Positions 29,945 to 38,618 of a stretch of 64,000 bases of DNA are shown one piece after another (positions within the stretch are counted from its first letter, which is position 1; every line of letters begins with the position of its first letter). The stretch is from positions 62,001 through 126,000 of the forward strand of contig JAKQJM010000057.1 of NCBI GenBank assembly GCA_029561145.1. Reading direction: 5' to 3'. The position numbers and the translations under genes were made by a program. The DNA comes from Pseudomonadota bacterium. GTDB taxonomy: Bacteria; Pseudomonadota; Gammaproteobacteria; Xanthomonadales; Rhodanobacteraceae. The notes beneath the pieces were generated by a model. It saw only the letters and a program-made list of their open reading frames with translations, made no database searches and was not told where the DNA came from.

Positions 29945-30005
29945 ATTGCGGTGACGGAAATCGGAATCATCGGCGTCGTCTCGCAGTAACGCCCCCGACC
30001 GGCAT

Positions 30006-30030
30006 CTGACACAATCCGCAGGAGTGTCAG
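30006..30030. promoter_or_regulatory. Inverted repeat upstream of the cNMP-EAL gene, possible operator
   Basis: CTGACAC at 30006-30012 and GTGTCAG at 30024-30030 form a perfect 7-bp inverted repeat with an 11-base spacer, ending 10 bases before the ATG. It could be a regulator site or an mRNA hairpin sheltering the ribosome site AGAGGG. No regulator can be named. Confidence 0.35.
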
Positions 30031-30040
30031 AGGGCAAGCC

Positions 30041-31201
30041 ATGGAAACGTCTACCCCGCGCAGAACCATCAAGGCCGGTGAAATCATTTTCGCCGAGGAT
30101 GACGCGCCGACGACTGCATTCCTGATCGAATCGGGCCGCGTGTGCATCAGCACGATCCAGCATGGCGAGATCCGCGTACTCGGCGAACTGGGGCCGGGCG
30201 CGCTGCTCGGTGAGATGGCCGTGATCGATTCGGCGCCGCGCTCGGCGACGGCATCCGCGCTGAGCGATTGTGTCCTGACGCCGATCGACCGCGACCAGTT
30301 CGCCGAGCGCCTCGCCGCCGCCGACCCGGTTGTGCGCGCATTGTTGATGAGCCAGTTGACGCGCTACCGCTCCGCACTGGCGACCCTGACCGGCGACGTT
30401 GAAGGCGAGCAGTCGGCGAGCGCGCAGGACGACACGCACGCGTTCGACAAGATCCGGCTCGAGAGTGAATTGCGCGCGGCATTGCAGAGCGATGAGCTGG
30501 AGGTTCGCCTGATGCCGATACAGAACATCGCGTCGTCGACGATTGCCGGCTACGAGGCATTGATCCGCTGGCAACATCCGCAGCGCGGCCAGGTATCGCC
30601 GAACGAATTCATCCGCCTCGCCGAAGAAACCTCGCTGATCGTCCCGGTCGGCAACTATGTGCTTGCGCGTGTCTGCGACATGCTGGTTGAACTGCGCAAG
30701 CGCGGCCACAGCCCGTTGCCCTTCATCGCGCTCAACGTATCGGCGCGGCAACTGGAAGACCCTGACCTGGTCGATCGCATGCTGACCCATCTCAGGGATC
30801 GCGATCTGCCGCCGGACCGGCTCGAAATCGAGATCACCGAGAGTCTCGTGTTCAATCAGGCCCTGATCGGCAACCTGCTCGATCGTTGTCATGCGGCCGG
30901 CATGCAGGTGGCACTCGACGACTTCGGGACGGGCTTTTCGAACCTCGGTCCGCTGCTGACGCTCGACTTCGATCGAATCAAGCTCGACCAAGGTTTCACG
31001 CGCGCGCTCGATCAGCCTCGCGGTCTGGCCCTGGTCCGCGCGATAGTCGCGATGTCCAATGCGCTGGGCTGCGAAATGATCGTCGAGGGTGTCGAGACGG
31101 TCGAGCAGCTTGAGGCCCTCAAGGCGCTGGGTTGCGACTATGCGCAAGGCTGGCTGGTAGGCAAGCCGGTGTCGCTGCAGGCCGTACTCGATGCAGGTTG
31201 A
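30041..31201 (+). CDS. Cyclic-nucleotide-binding EAL phosphodiesterase
   Basis: This 386-residue cytoplasmic fusion has an N-terminal cNMP-binding domain (about 10-110), with the phosphate-binding cassette LLGEMAVIDSAPRSATASA retaining glutamate and arginine. An EAL domain follows from about 150 to the end. The EAL catalytic set looks complete: YEALIRW, LNVSARQ, EIEITESL, DDFGTGF, DRIKLDQGF, EGVET and AQGW. It should hydrolyse c-di-GMP to pGpG with activity tuned by a cyclic nucleotide bound at the N-terminus, probably cAMP or cGMP. It lies just downstream of the pilus operon, and c-di-GMP often controls pili. That link is inferred. Confidence 0.88.
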   Translation: METSTPRRTIKAGEIIFAEDDAPTTAFLIESGRVCISTIQHGEIRVLGELGPGALLGEMAVIDSAPRSATASALSDCVLTPIDRDQFAERLAAADPVVRALLMSQLTRYRSALATLTGDVEGEQSASAQDDTHAFDKIRLESELRAALQSDELEVRLMPIQNIASSTIAGYEALIRWQHPQRGQVSPNEFIRLAEETSLIVPVGNYVLARVCDMLVELRKRGHSPLPFIALNVSARQLEDPDLVDRMLTHLRDRDLPPDRLEIEITESLVFNQALIGNLLDRCHAAGMQVALDDFGTGFSNLGPLLTLDFDRIKLDQGFTRALDQPRGLALVRAIVAMSNALGCEMIVEGVETVEQLEALKALGCDYAQGWLVGKPVSLQAVLDAG

Positions 31202-31303
31202 GCGGTGCGCGAACCCGCTGGGACGGGCAACTTTCAGGCGCAGCCGCGGTCACATCCCGACGTAATCGTTCAATACCCTTCCCGGAACAATCACGATTGA
31301 ATC

Positions 31304-32290
31304 ATGGACATGCCTGAATCGATGTCAGCCGCGACGGCTTTTGCCCGACTCCGCGACGAGCTTGCACAATGCATCATCGGCCAGAAGGCGCTCGTTGATC
31401 GCCTCCTCATCGCCCTGCTTGCCGACGGACATCTCCTCGTTGAAGGCGCGCCAGGCCTGGCCAAGACCACGGCAATCAAGGAACTGGCTTCGCGTATCGA
31501 AGCGGATTTCCATCGTGTCCAGTTCACGCCCGATCTCCTGCCTGCCGATCTGACCGGCACCGAGATCTACCGTCCGCAAACCGCCGAGTTCGAGTTCCAG
31601 CGCGGGCCGCTGTTCCACAATGTCATCCTCGCCGACGAGGTCAACCGGGCTCCGGCGAAAGTCCAGTCGGCCCTGCTCGAAGCAATGGGTGAGCGGCAGA
31701 TCACGGTGGGCCGCAATACCTTTGCGCTGCCGCGGCTGTTCCTGGTCATGGCGACGCAGAACCCGATCGAGCAGGAAGGGACGTATCCATTGCCCGAGGC
31801 GCAGCTTGACCGCTTTCTGCTGCACGTGCGTATCGGTTATCCGGACGCCGCGGCGGAAGCCGAGATCCTCGAGCTTGCGCGCACGCGGGCACGCGAAGGA
31901 CTCATTGAGACGAAATCGCCTGGCCGGGTGCTGAGCCAGGCGCAGGTGTTTGCCGCGCGCGCCGAAGTACTCGACATGCATCTGGCGCCCGCACTCGAGA
32001 ACTACATCGTCCAGATCGTGCTGGCGACGCGCTCGCCGGCACCCTACGGCGCGGAACTGGCGCGCTGGATCGCGTTCGGCGCGAGTCCGCGCGGAACGAT
32101 CGCGCTTGATCGCTGCGCGCGCGCGCATGCGTGGTTGAGCGGGCGCGACTACGTGTCGCCGGAAGACGTGCATGCGATCGCCGCCGATGTCCTGCGCCAT
32201 CGCGTGCTGATGACCTATGAAGCGGAAGCCGAAGGTATCAGCAGCGACCACGCGATCGAACGCCTGCTCGAACGCCTGCCGCTACCGTAG
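31304..32290 (+). CDS. MoxR family AAA+ ATPase
   Basis: This is the first gene of the Bat operon. The 328-residue ATPase has Walker A EGAPGLAKTT (about 46-55), Walker B VILADEVNRAP and sensor 1 MATQNPIEQEGTYPLPEAQLD, split across motif blocks of the MoxR proper subfamily. MoxR ATPases are thought to act as chaperones for metal- or VWA-containing partners, here the BatA/B proteins downstream. It is followed after 113 bases by the DUF58 gene. Confidence 0.94.
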   Translation: MDMPESMSAATAFARLRDELAQCIIGQKALVDRLLIALLADGHLLVEGAPGLAKTTAIKELASRIEADFHRVQFTPDLLPADLTGTEIYRPQTAEFEFQRGPLFHNVILADEVNRAPAKVQSALLEAMGERQITVGRNTFALPRLFLVMATQNPIEQEGTYPLPEAQLDRFLLHVRIGYPDAAAEAEILELARTRAREGLIETKSPGRVLSQAQVFAARAEVLDMHLAPALENYIVQIVLATRSPAPYGAELARWIAFGASPRGTIALDRCARAHAWLSGRDYVSPEDVHAIAADVLRHRVLMTYEAEAEGISSDHAIERLLERLPLP

Positions 32291-32403
32291 TAAGAGGCGA
32301 AACCGATCGGCGTTCGCTGCTCACAGCCGCGCTTGCGACAACGGCGGCACGCCACGTCGCCACACAGGATCAATCCCGGCATCGCGCCACGCTCTGGATT
32401 CGA

Positions 32404-33345
32404 ATGAGTCAACCGAACACAAATCCCGCACCCGGAATCCACGTCGCGCTCGACGAACTGCTCGCCCTTTCCGCACAGGCTCGCGGTACCGCCCTGGCTG
32501 AAGTACGACGCAGCGCGGCGGCGCGCACCGGCCTGCATGCTTCGCGATGGCGTGGACGGGGTGTCGACTTCCGCGAATCACGCATCTATCAACCCGGCGA
32601 CGATATCCGTCACATGGATTGGCGTGTGACCGCACGCAGCGGTCGCGCCCATACCAAGCTGTTCGAGGAAGAGCGCGAGCACGGCCTGTTGCTGATGGTC
32701 GACCAGAACCCCGGCATGCGATTCGGCACGCGCGTACGCTTCAAGAGCGTGCAGGCGGCACGTGCGGCCAGCCTGCTCGCATGGATGGCCACGGCATCCG
32801 GTGATCGGGTTGGTGCAATCGGGTTTGGTGGCGGTATCCACGGCGAGGTGAAGCCGGCCAGCGGCCGACGCGGCGTCCTTCAGGTCCTGCGTTCGCTGCG
32901 CGATTGGGATCAAGCTGCGCGCGCAGAACACGAATCGCTGGCGAGTGGACTCGAACGCGCGCGCCGACTGTTGCGTCCAGGCATGCGCCTGATCCTGATC
33001 AGCGACGGCTTCAGCGCCGATCAGGCGGCCTGGGCCACGCTTGCCCGCTGCGCTGGACGTCATGAGCTGGGTTGCATCCTCGTCACGGATGCCCTTGAAC
33101 AGGCGCCACCGCCGCCGGGTCGCTACGCATTGAGTGCGGGTGGGGCGCGGCACATGCTGGATTTCGATGATCGTCAATTGCGCAGCGAATGGCCACGGCA
33201 TTTCGCGCTCGTCCGCGAGCGCGTCCGCAGCGAGTTCACGCGTCTTGGAGCGCGTGTCGTTGAACTGGCCACCGACGCCGACCTGCGTCGTTCGCTTGCG
33301 CCGTTCACCGCGCGCATGCAGGGTCCGAAGGATTCATCGGCATGA
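32404..33345 (+). CDS. DUF58 domain-containing protein
   Basis: This 313-residue protein has the DUF58 signature GRGVDFRESRIYQPGDDIR followed by HMDWRVTARSGRAHTKLFEEE and a VWA-like continuation (LLLMVDQNPGMRFG). These proteins are near-constant partners of MoxR ATPases; their function is not defined. No membrane segments are seen. Its stop overlaps the next start (ATGA). Confidence 0.92.
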   Translation: MSQPNTNPAPGIHVALDELLALSAQARGTALAEVRRSAAARTGLHASRWRGRGVDFRESRIYQPGDDIRHMDWRVTARSGRAHTKLFEEEREHGLLLMVDQNPGMRFGTRVRFKSVQAARAASLLAWMATASGDRVGAIGFGGGIHGEVKPASGRRGVLQVLRSLRDWDQAARAEHESLASGLERARRLLRPGMRLILISDGFSADQAAWATLARCAGRHELGCILVTDALEQAPPPPGRYALSAGGARHMLDFDDRQLRSEWPRHFALVRERVRSEFTRLGARVVELATDADLRRSLAPFTARMQGPKDSSA

Positions 33346-33824
33346 ACGCGGCCGGGCCAACCCTGCGCGATATCCACATGCCGCCGGACCCGTCCTGGTG
33401 GCCGCCCGCGCCAGGCTGGTGGCTGCTTGCCATCCTGCTCGTCGCCGCAACGATTTATGCCGCGGTTCACCTGCGCCGGCGCCTTCGCGTGCGCCGCTGG
33501 CAACGCAGCGTGCAGGCCGAACTCGAGCGCATCGCAGCGACGCATGGCGCGCCCGAAGACGCACCCTCCCTCGCGGCGGCGATTTCCGGGTTGCTGCGGC
33601 GGGCCAGTCGCCTGCTCGACGCTGGTGCGCCTAGCCTGCGCGGCGAAGCCTGGCTTGCGTTCCTCGATTCGAAGATGCACGGCGACGGGTTCTCCAATGG
33701 GCCCGGGCGCGTGATCCTCGATGGGCCCTATCGGCGCGAGATCGCGATTGACGCCGAAGCCTTGCTCGACCTGACGCGCCGATGGCTGGCAACGGCATTG
33801 TCGAGGCAGGTCCATCGTGCTTGA
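33342..33824 (+). CDS. DUF4381 domain-containing membrane protein
   Basis: The 160-residue protein begins with a short PxPxWWPPAPGWW segment leading into one transmembrane helix (about 27-45), then a basic stretch and a soluble helical domain with GEAWLAFLD. This is the DUF4381 layout seen in gammaproteobacterial MoxR/Bat operons between the DUF58 and BatA genes. It overlaps batA by 8 bases. Confidence 0.9.
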   Translation: MNAAGPTLRDIHMPPDPSWWPPAPGWWLLAILLVAATIYAAVHLRRRLRVRRWQRSVQAELERIAATHGAPEDAPSLAAAISGLLRRASRLLDAGAPSLRGEAWLAFLDSKMHGDGFSNGPGRVILDGPYRREIAIDAEALLDLTRRWLATALSRQVHRA

Positions 33825-34821
33825 GCTCGCCTGGCCATGGATGCTGGTCCTGTTGCCGTCGCCGCTGCTGGTGGCGTGGTTGCTGCCGCACGCGCGTGGC
33901 GCACTGTCTGCCTCCCTGCGATTGCCCCATGCCGGATTCACCTTGCCCAAGGCCGCGGATGTTTCCGCCGTGCCGCCGTGGCGCCGGGCACTCGCCTTGC
34001 TGGCCTGGTGTCTGCTCGTGCTTTCGGCCGCGCGCCCGCAATGGCTCGGAGAACCGGAGGACATTCCGCGCAGCGGACGGGACCTCATGCTCGCGGTCGA
34101 TACCTCGGGCAGCATGAGCATCGAGGACATGCAGATCGGCAATCGTGCCGCAAACCGGTTCGAGACGGTGCAGTTGATCGCATCGGATTTCGTCGAGCGC
34201 AGGACAGGTGATCGCGTCGGCCTGATCCTGTTCGGTTCACGCGCCTATCTGCTGACCCCGTTGACCTTCGATCTGAAAACCGTCGCAAGGCAGCTTGACG
34301 AGTCCGCCATCGGCCTGGCGGGTCGCGAGACCGCCATCGGCGACGCGGTGGGCCTCGCGGTCAAGCGCCTGCTCGAGCGTCCACAGCAGCAACGCGTGCT
34401 GATCCTGCTCACCGATGGCGTCAACAATGCCGGCGAACTCGATCCGCAGAAGGCGATCGAACTCGCGGTTGCCAACGACTTGCGCATCTACACCGTCGGC
34501 ATCGGTGCCGAGGCGATCAGTGTCGACAGTTTCTTTGGCAGCCGGATGGTCAATCCTTCGGCCGATCTCGACGTAGGCATGCTTTCATCGATGGCCGAAA
34601 AGACCGGCGGCAAGTTCTTCCGGGCACGCGATACTGCGGAACTGGCAGGCATCTATCGCGAAATCGACCAGCTGGAGCCGGTCGCCGACAACGTCCAGAC
34701 GCTGCGCCCTGTCGAAGAGATCTACGCGCTGCCGCTGGCGGCCGCGATGGTGCTCGCGCTGCTGGCGCTGATGCTGCCCTGGCTATTGGCGCGTCGGCTC
34801 AGGCTGCAGGAAGCGCCATGA
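33817..34821 (+). CDS. BatA-like VWA-domain inner-membrane protein
   Basis: This 334-residue protein has two N-terminal hydrophobic helices (about 5-24 and 56-72), a VWA domain and a C-terminal helix, the usual aerotolerance BatA topology. The metal-ion-dependent adhesion site is intact, DTSGS at 95-99, with ILLTDGVNNAGE as the later aspartate motif. It starts at GTG 33817 inside the DUF4381 gene. VWA domains bind protein ligands via the metal, so this is the active VWA partner, in contrast to the next gene. Confidence 0.92.
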   Translation: MLELAWPWMLVLLPSPLLVAWLLPHARGALSASLRLPHAGFTLPKAADVSAVPPWRRALALLAWCLLVLSAARPQWLGEPEDIPRSGRDLMLAVDTSGSMSIEDMQIGNRAANRFETVQLIASDFVERRTGDRVGLILFGSRAYLLTPLTFDLKTVARQLDESAIGLAGRETAIGDAVGLAVKRLLERPQQQRVLILLTDGVNNAGELDPQKAIELAVANDLRIYTVGIGAEAISVDSFFGSRMVNPSADLDVGMLSSMAEKTGGKFFRARDTAELAGIYREIDQLEPVADNVQTLRPVEEIYALPLAAAMVLALLALMLPWLLARRLRLQEAP

Positions 34822-36782
34822 GCAGCTTGTCCGAATTCCATTTCCTGCGCCCGGCATGGTTGCTTGCCCTGCTGTTGCTGCCATTGGTGGGATGGGCCTG
34901 GCGCCATGTGCGCAGCGAGGGCGGCAACTGGCGTGCTGCGGTCGATGCGCATCTGCTTCCGCACTTGATCGAGTCGATGATCGAACGCGCGCGCAGCGGC
35001 GGACCCTGGCTGGCGGCAGTCGCGTGGGTGCTGGCCACGATCGCGCTGGCGGGACCGGCCTGGGAGCGTGAAGCGATGCCGCTCTACCGCAACGATGCGG
35101 CGCGCGTGCTTGCGATCGAACTTGCGCCGACCATGCTCGCGGCGGACGTCAAGCCAACGCGCCTCGAGCGCGCACGATACAAGCTCAATGACATCCTCAA
35201 GGACAGTCGCGACATGCAGACTGCCCTGATCGGCTATTCGGGCGATGCCTTCGTTGCAGCGCCATTGACCGATGATGTGAACACCGTGCGCAACCTGATC
35301 GATGCGCTCGATCCGGGCGTGATGCCCGTGGTCGGCAATGCAACCGAGAAGGCCATCGAACAGGCCCAGCGCCTGATCGAGCAGGCCGGACTGGCGAAAG
35401 GCGAGCTCCTGTTGCTGGCCGACAGCGCCAGTGCGCGCGCACTTGCCGCGGCACGCAGCGCGCACGCCAAGGGACTCATCGTATCGGTGCTCGGAGTCGC
35501 CACCGACAAGGGTGCGCCGGTGCCGTTGCCGCAAGGCGGATTCCTGCAGGATGCCAAGGGCAACATCGTCCTTCCCCGGCTCGACGAAAGCGGATTGCGC
35601 GCACTGGCCGAAGCAGGCGGCGGGCGCTATGCAACGCTGACAACCGATCATGCCGATCTCGATGCCCTGTTCGTGATCGACCACGCCAGCCCCGATGCTC
35701 GACGCAACGATGTCGATGGGCGGCTGCTGAGTGACCGCTACCGGGATCGAGGGCCGTGGTTCCTGTTGCTGGTCTTGCCACTTGCCTTGCTCGGATTTCG
35801 GCGTGGCTGGCTGATGGCCGTTGCGTTATGCATGGTTTCCCCTGCTCGGCAGGCCATGGCTTTCGATTTCGTCGACCTCTGGCAGCGGCCCGACCAGCAA
35901 GCGGCGAAAGCCCTGGCTGCCGGTGAAGCCGCGCGTGCGCAAGGGCTGGCGCAGGACCCCGCCTTGCGCGGCAGTGCCGCGTATCGCGCAGAGGATTTCA
36001 GTGCCGCCAGTGAATCCTATGCGCAGCTGCAAGGTGCCGACGCGCACTACAACCGCGGCAATTCACTCGCCAGGGAAGGGAAGTACGACGAAGCGCTGAA
36101 AGCCTTCGACGAGGCCCTCGCGGCAAATCCGCAGATGGAAGACGCGCGTGCCAACAAGCAGGCCGTTGCGGATTGGCTAAAGCGCCAGCAATCGGATCAG
36201 CAGAAGAATCAGCAGGGAAGCAAGGACGGAAACCAGGGCGACCGCAAGCAGGCGCAGCAGGACAAGTCTGCCGATCAGCAAAAGAGCGACACGCAGGACG
36301 AGCGGCAGGATCAGGATGGACAGAATGATCCGCAGGAAGGCGAGAACGACAAGGGCAAGGACGGCCAGCAGGAACAGCCGGAATCCGACGCGCAACCACA
36401 GGGCGAGCAGGACAAGGATGACAAGGATCCGTCGAAAGCCGGCAACTCGCCACCATCGGATTCAACCGGCGGCGCACAGGACGATGATCCGACCGATCGC
36501 AAGGACGCGCCGGCTGCGACGCCGTCGGAACAGGATCGCGCGCAACATGATCAGCAACAGCAGGCCTTGTCCGACGCGATCGACAAGGCGATCGACGGCA
36601 AGCAAGGCGACAAGCCGATGATGGCGCCTTCGACCCGTCCCGAAGACGAGGCCGAACGCGAGCACAAGCAGGCGCTCAACCAATGGCTGCAGCGCATCCC
36701 GGACGATCCGGGTGGCTTGCTGCGGAGAAAATTCCAGCTTGAGTACGAACGGCGCCAGCGCGGCGACGGAGGTGGTGGTTGA
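34818..36782 (+). CDS. BatB/BatC fusion: VWA-like domain plus TPR and acidic-Gln tail
   Basis: The 654-residue protein combines a BatB-like part and a BatC-like part. The BatB-like part has membrane helices near 13-27 and 63-80, a VWA-like domain at about 95-290 and a helix pair at about 315-350. The BatC-like part has a TPR motif (HYNRGNSLAREGKYDEALKA, about 415-445) and a highly charged Gln/Asp/Lys-rich region from about 455 to 640. In the VWA the MIDAS triad is E101-L-A103-P-T105 where DxSxS is expected, so metal binding is probably lost. Fused BatBC is common in gammaproteobacteria. Stop and batD start overlap by one base. Confidence 0.9.
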   Translation: MSSLSEFHFLRPAWLLALLLLPLVGWAWRHVRSEGGNWRAAVDAHLLPHLIESMIERARSGGPWLAAVAWVLATIALAGPAWEREAMPLYRNDAARVLAIELAPTMLAADVKPTRLERARYKLNDILKDSRDMQTALIGYSGDAFVAAPLTDDVNTVRNLIDALDPGVMPVVGNATEKAIEQAQRLIEQAGLAKGELLLLADSASARALAAARSAHAKGLIVSVLGVATDKGAPVPLPQGGFLQDAKGNIVLPRLDESGLRALAEAGGGRYATLTTDHADLDALFVIDHASPDARRNDVDGRLLSDRYRDRGPWFLLLVLPLALLGFRRGWLMAVALCMVSPARQAMAFDFVDLWQRPDQQAAKALAAGEAARAQGLAQDPALRGSAAYRAEDFSAASESYAQLQGADAHYNRGNSLAREGKYDEALKAFDEALAANPQMEDARANKQAVADWLKRQQSDQQKNQQGSKDGNQGDRKQAQQDKSADQQKSDTQDERQDQDGQNDPQEGENDKGKDGQQEQPESDAQPQGEQDKDDKDPSKAGNSPPSDSTGGAQDDDPTDRKDAPAATPSEQDRAQHDQQQQALSDAIDKAIDGKQGDKPMMAPSTRPEDEAEREHKQALNQWLQRIPDDPGGLLRRKFQLEYERRQRGDGGGG

Positions 36783-38476
36783 TGAAATTATTCTTGCGGA
36801 TGCTCGTCTTGGCACTGCTGATGTCGTCATTCCGGGCGAGCGCGGCCAGCGGCGCTCGTGCCTGGCTCGATCGCGACAGCATGCAACTCGGCGAAACCGT
36901 GACCCTCAATGTCGAGATCGACGACAGCACCGCAACGGCACCGGACTTCAACGTGCTGCTGACGGATTTCAGGTCGCTCGGTACGCAATCGAGCCGTCAG
37001 GTGAGCATGACCAACGGCACGACCTCGGCGAAGACGATCTGGGCGATCGGCCTTGAGCCCAAGCGCGCCGGAAGCCTGGTCATTCCCGCATTCGTGATGG
37101 GTTCGGCCAGTACCGATCCGCTGACCCTCACCGTTCTGCCGGCAGCGACCGGCGCACAAGGCAAGCCTGGCGACAGCATCTTCATCGAGATCAGTGCCGA
37201 TCCGCTCGCGCCCTATGTGCAGCAGCAGGTCCGCTACACGGTCAAACTGTATTTTTCCGTCGATTTGACGGAAGGCACTCTCGACGAGCCATCGGCAAGT
37301 GGCGCGGTCGTGCAGAAACTCGGTCGCGACAAGCAGTATGTCGCGACCTTGAACGGAAGCCGCTACCACGTACTCGAACGCGACTATGCATTGACCCCCG
37401 AACAAAGCGGCAGCCTGGATATTCCTGCACTCGGCTTCCGCGGCAGCTCGCCCGACAATTCCGATCCGACCGGATTCTTCCGGCGCGGTCGCCAGGTCGG
37501 TGCGCGCTCGAACGAGATCCATCTGGATGTCCGGGCAAAGCCCGCCAGCTGGGGAGCCGAGCCATGGCTGCCGGCGCAGTCGCTGAGCCTGACCGACGAA
37601 ACCGAGCTGCCGGATGAGATCAAGCTCGGCGAGCCGCTTACCCGCACGCTCAAGTTGCGCGCACAGGGTCTTGGGTTCGAGCAATTGCCCGAACTCGAGC
37701 TGAAGGCGCCTGACGGTACCGAGATCTACCCGGACAAGGCGGTGACGCAAACACGCGACGATGGCACCTGGCTGTATGGCGAGCGCACGCGCAAGTTCGC
37801 GATCGTGCCGACGCGCCCGGGCAAGCTCGTCCTGCCCGAGGTCAGCGTGCAATGGTGGGACACCGCGCATGACAGGATCGAGACCGCGCTGCTGCCGCAA
37901 CGCGAGATCACCGTGCTGGCCGGCGCATCGACAGGCGCTGCGCCGGGCACGCCGAGTCCGGTCGCGTCAGGTCCCGAGATTCCCGGGACCGGCGCGGCAA
38001 CCGAAGTGGTCTATCCGTCGGCCGATGGCGGTCTCGTCGCACGCCGCTGGCGGCTGGTGTCGTTCGTCCTGGGCGCGCTCTGGTTGCTGACCCTGGCCAT
38101 GTGGTGGCGATCAAGACACTCGCCGATCGCGATTCGTGCTGCCGGCATGCCGCCGCCTCCGTTGCCTGGGCGCAGCGCGTTCCTTCGTGCCTGCTCGCTC
38201 GGCGATCTGGTCGGTGCCGAGCGTGCACTGGTGGCTTGGGCGCGCGGCGCGAGACCGGAAATTCGCAACCTCGGCGAACTCGCGTCGGTGCTCGACGACA
38301 ACGCGCAACGTGAAGCACTCGACGAGTTGCAGCGCGTGCGCTATGCCGGGGCCAACTCCGAAGGGCTCGCGACGCGATTGAGCCGCGCCTTCGGCAGCGG
38401 ATTTGGCTGGCATGCCCGTTCCACCGGAGACACCGAATCCTCCGTATTGCCGCCCCTCTATCCGCGCCATTCCTGA
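36782..38476 (+). CDS. BatD-like oxygen tolerance protein
   Basis: This 564-residue periplasmic protein has a signal peptide (cleavage near SAASGA) and BatD-type beta-sandwich repeats with the family openings ARAWLDRDSMQLGETVTLNVEI and PYVQQQVRYTVKLYF. It has one C-terminal membrane helix (about 420-440) and a cytoplasmic tail. It closes the MoxR-DUF58-DUF4381-BatA-BatBC-BatD operon. Bat proteins are linked to envelope integrity and oxidative stress in a few bacteria, with an unclear mechanism. I used ATG 36782 (TGATG with the previous stop) rather than the TTG one codon earlier. Confidence 0.92.
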   Translation: MKLFLRMLVLALLMSSFRASAASGARAWLDRDSMQLGETVTLNVEIDDSTATAPDFNVLLTDFRSLGTQSSRQVSMTNGTTSAKTIWAIGLEPKRAGSLVIPAFVMGSASTDPLTLTVLPAATGAQGKPGDSIFIEISADPLAPYVQQQVRYTVKLYFSVDLTEGTLDEPSASGAVVQKLGRDKQYVATLNGSRYHVLERDYALTPEQSGSLDIPALGFRGSSPDNSDPTGFFRRGRQVGARSNEIHLDVRAKPASWGAEPWLPAQSLSLTDETELPDEIKLGEPLTRTLKLRAQGLGFEQLPELELKAPDGTEIYPDKAVTQTRDDGTWLYGERTRKFAIVPTRPGKLVLPEVSVQWWDTAHDRIETALLPQREITVLAGASTGAAPGTPSPVASGPEIPGTGAATEVVYPSADGGLVARRWRLVSFVLGALWLLTLAMWWRSRHSPIAIRAAGMPPPPLPGRSAFLRACSLGDLVGAERALVAWARGARPEIRNLGELASVLDDNAQREALDELQRVRYAGANSEGLATRLSRAFGSGFGWHARSTGDTESSVLPPLYPRHS

Positions 38477-38618
38477 GCTTTGCGGTTTCGCCGCCCGGAG
38501 GCATGCGGCACACTAGGGTCCAATGAGCGGATCAAGGGGTGCGGTTGCGCATGAAGTGTCTTCTGGCAGGTGAGGTATCGGCGCGCGCCCGTCGCGCATC
38601 ACATTCCGGCAGGTTCGC

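Noticed and set aside
29420-31147. 575-codon minus-strand ORF opposite the cNMP-EAL gene
   Set aside because: Shadow frame with no motif; the plus strand encodes a complete EAL domain.
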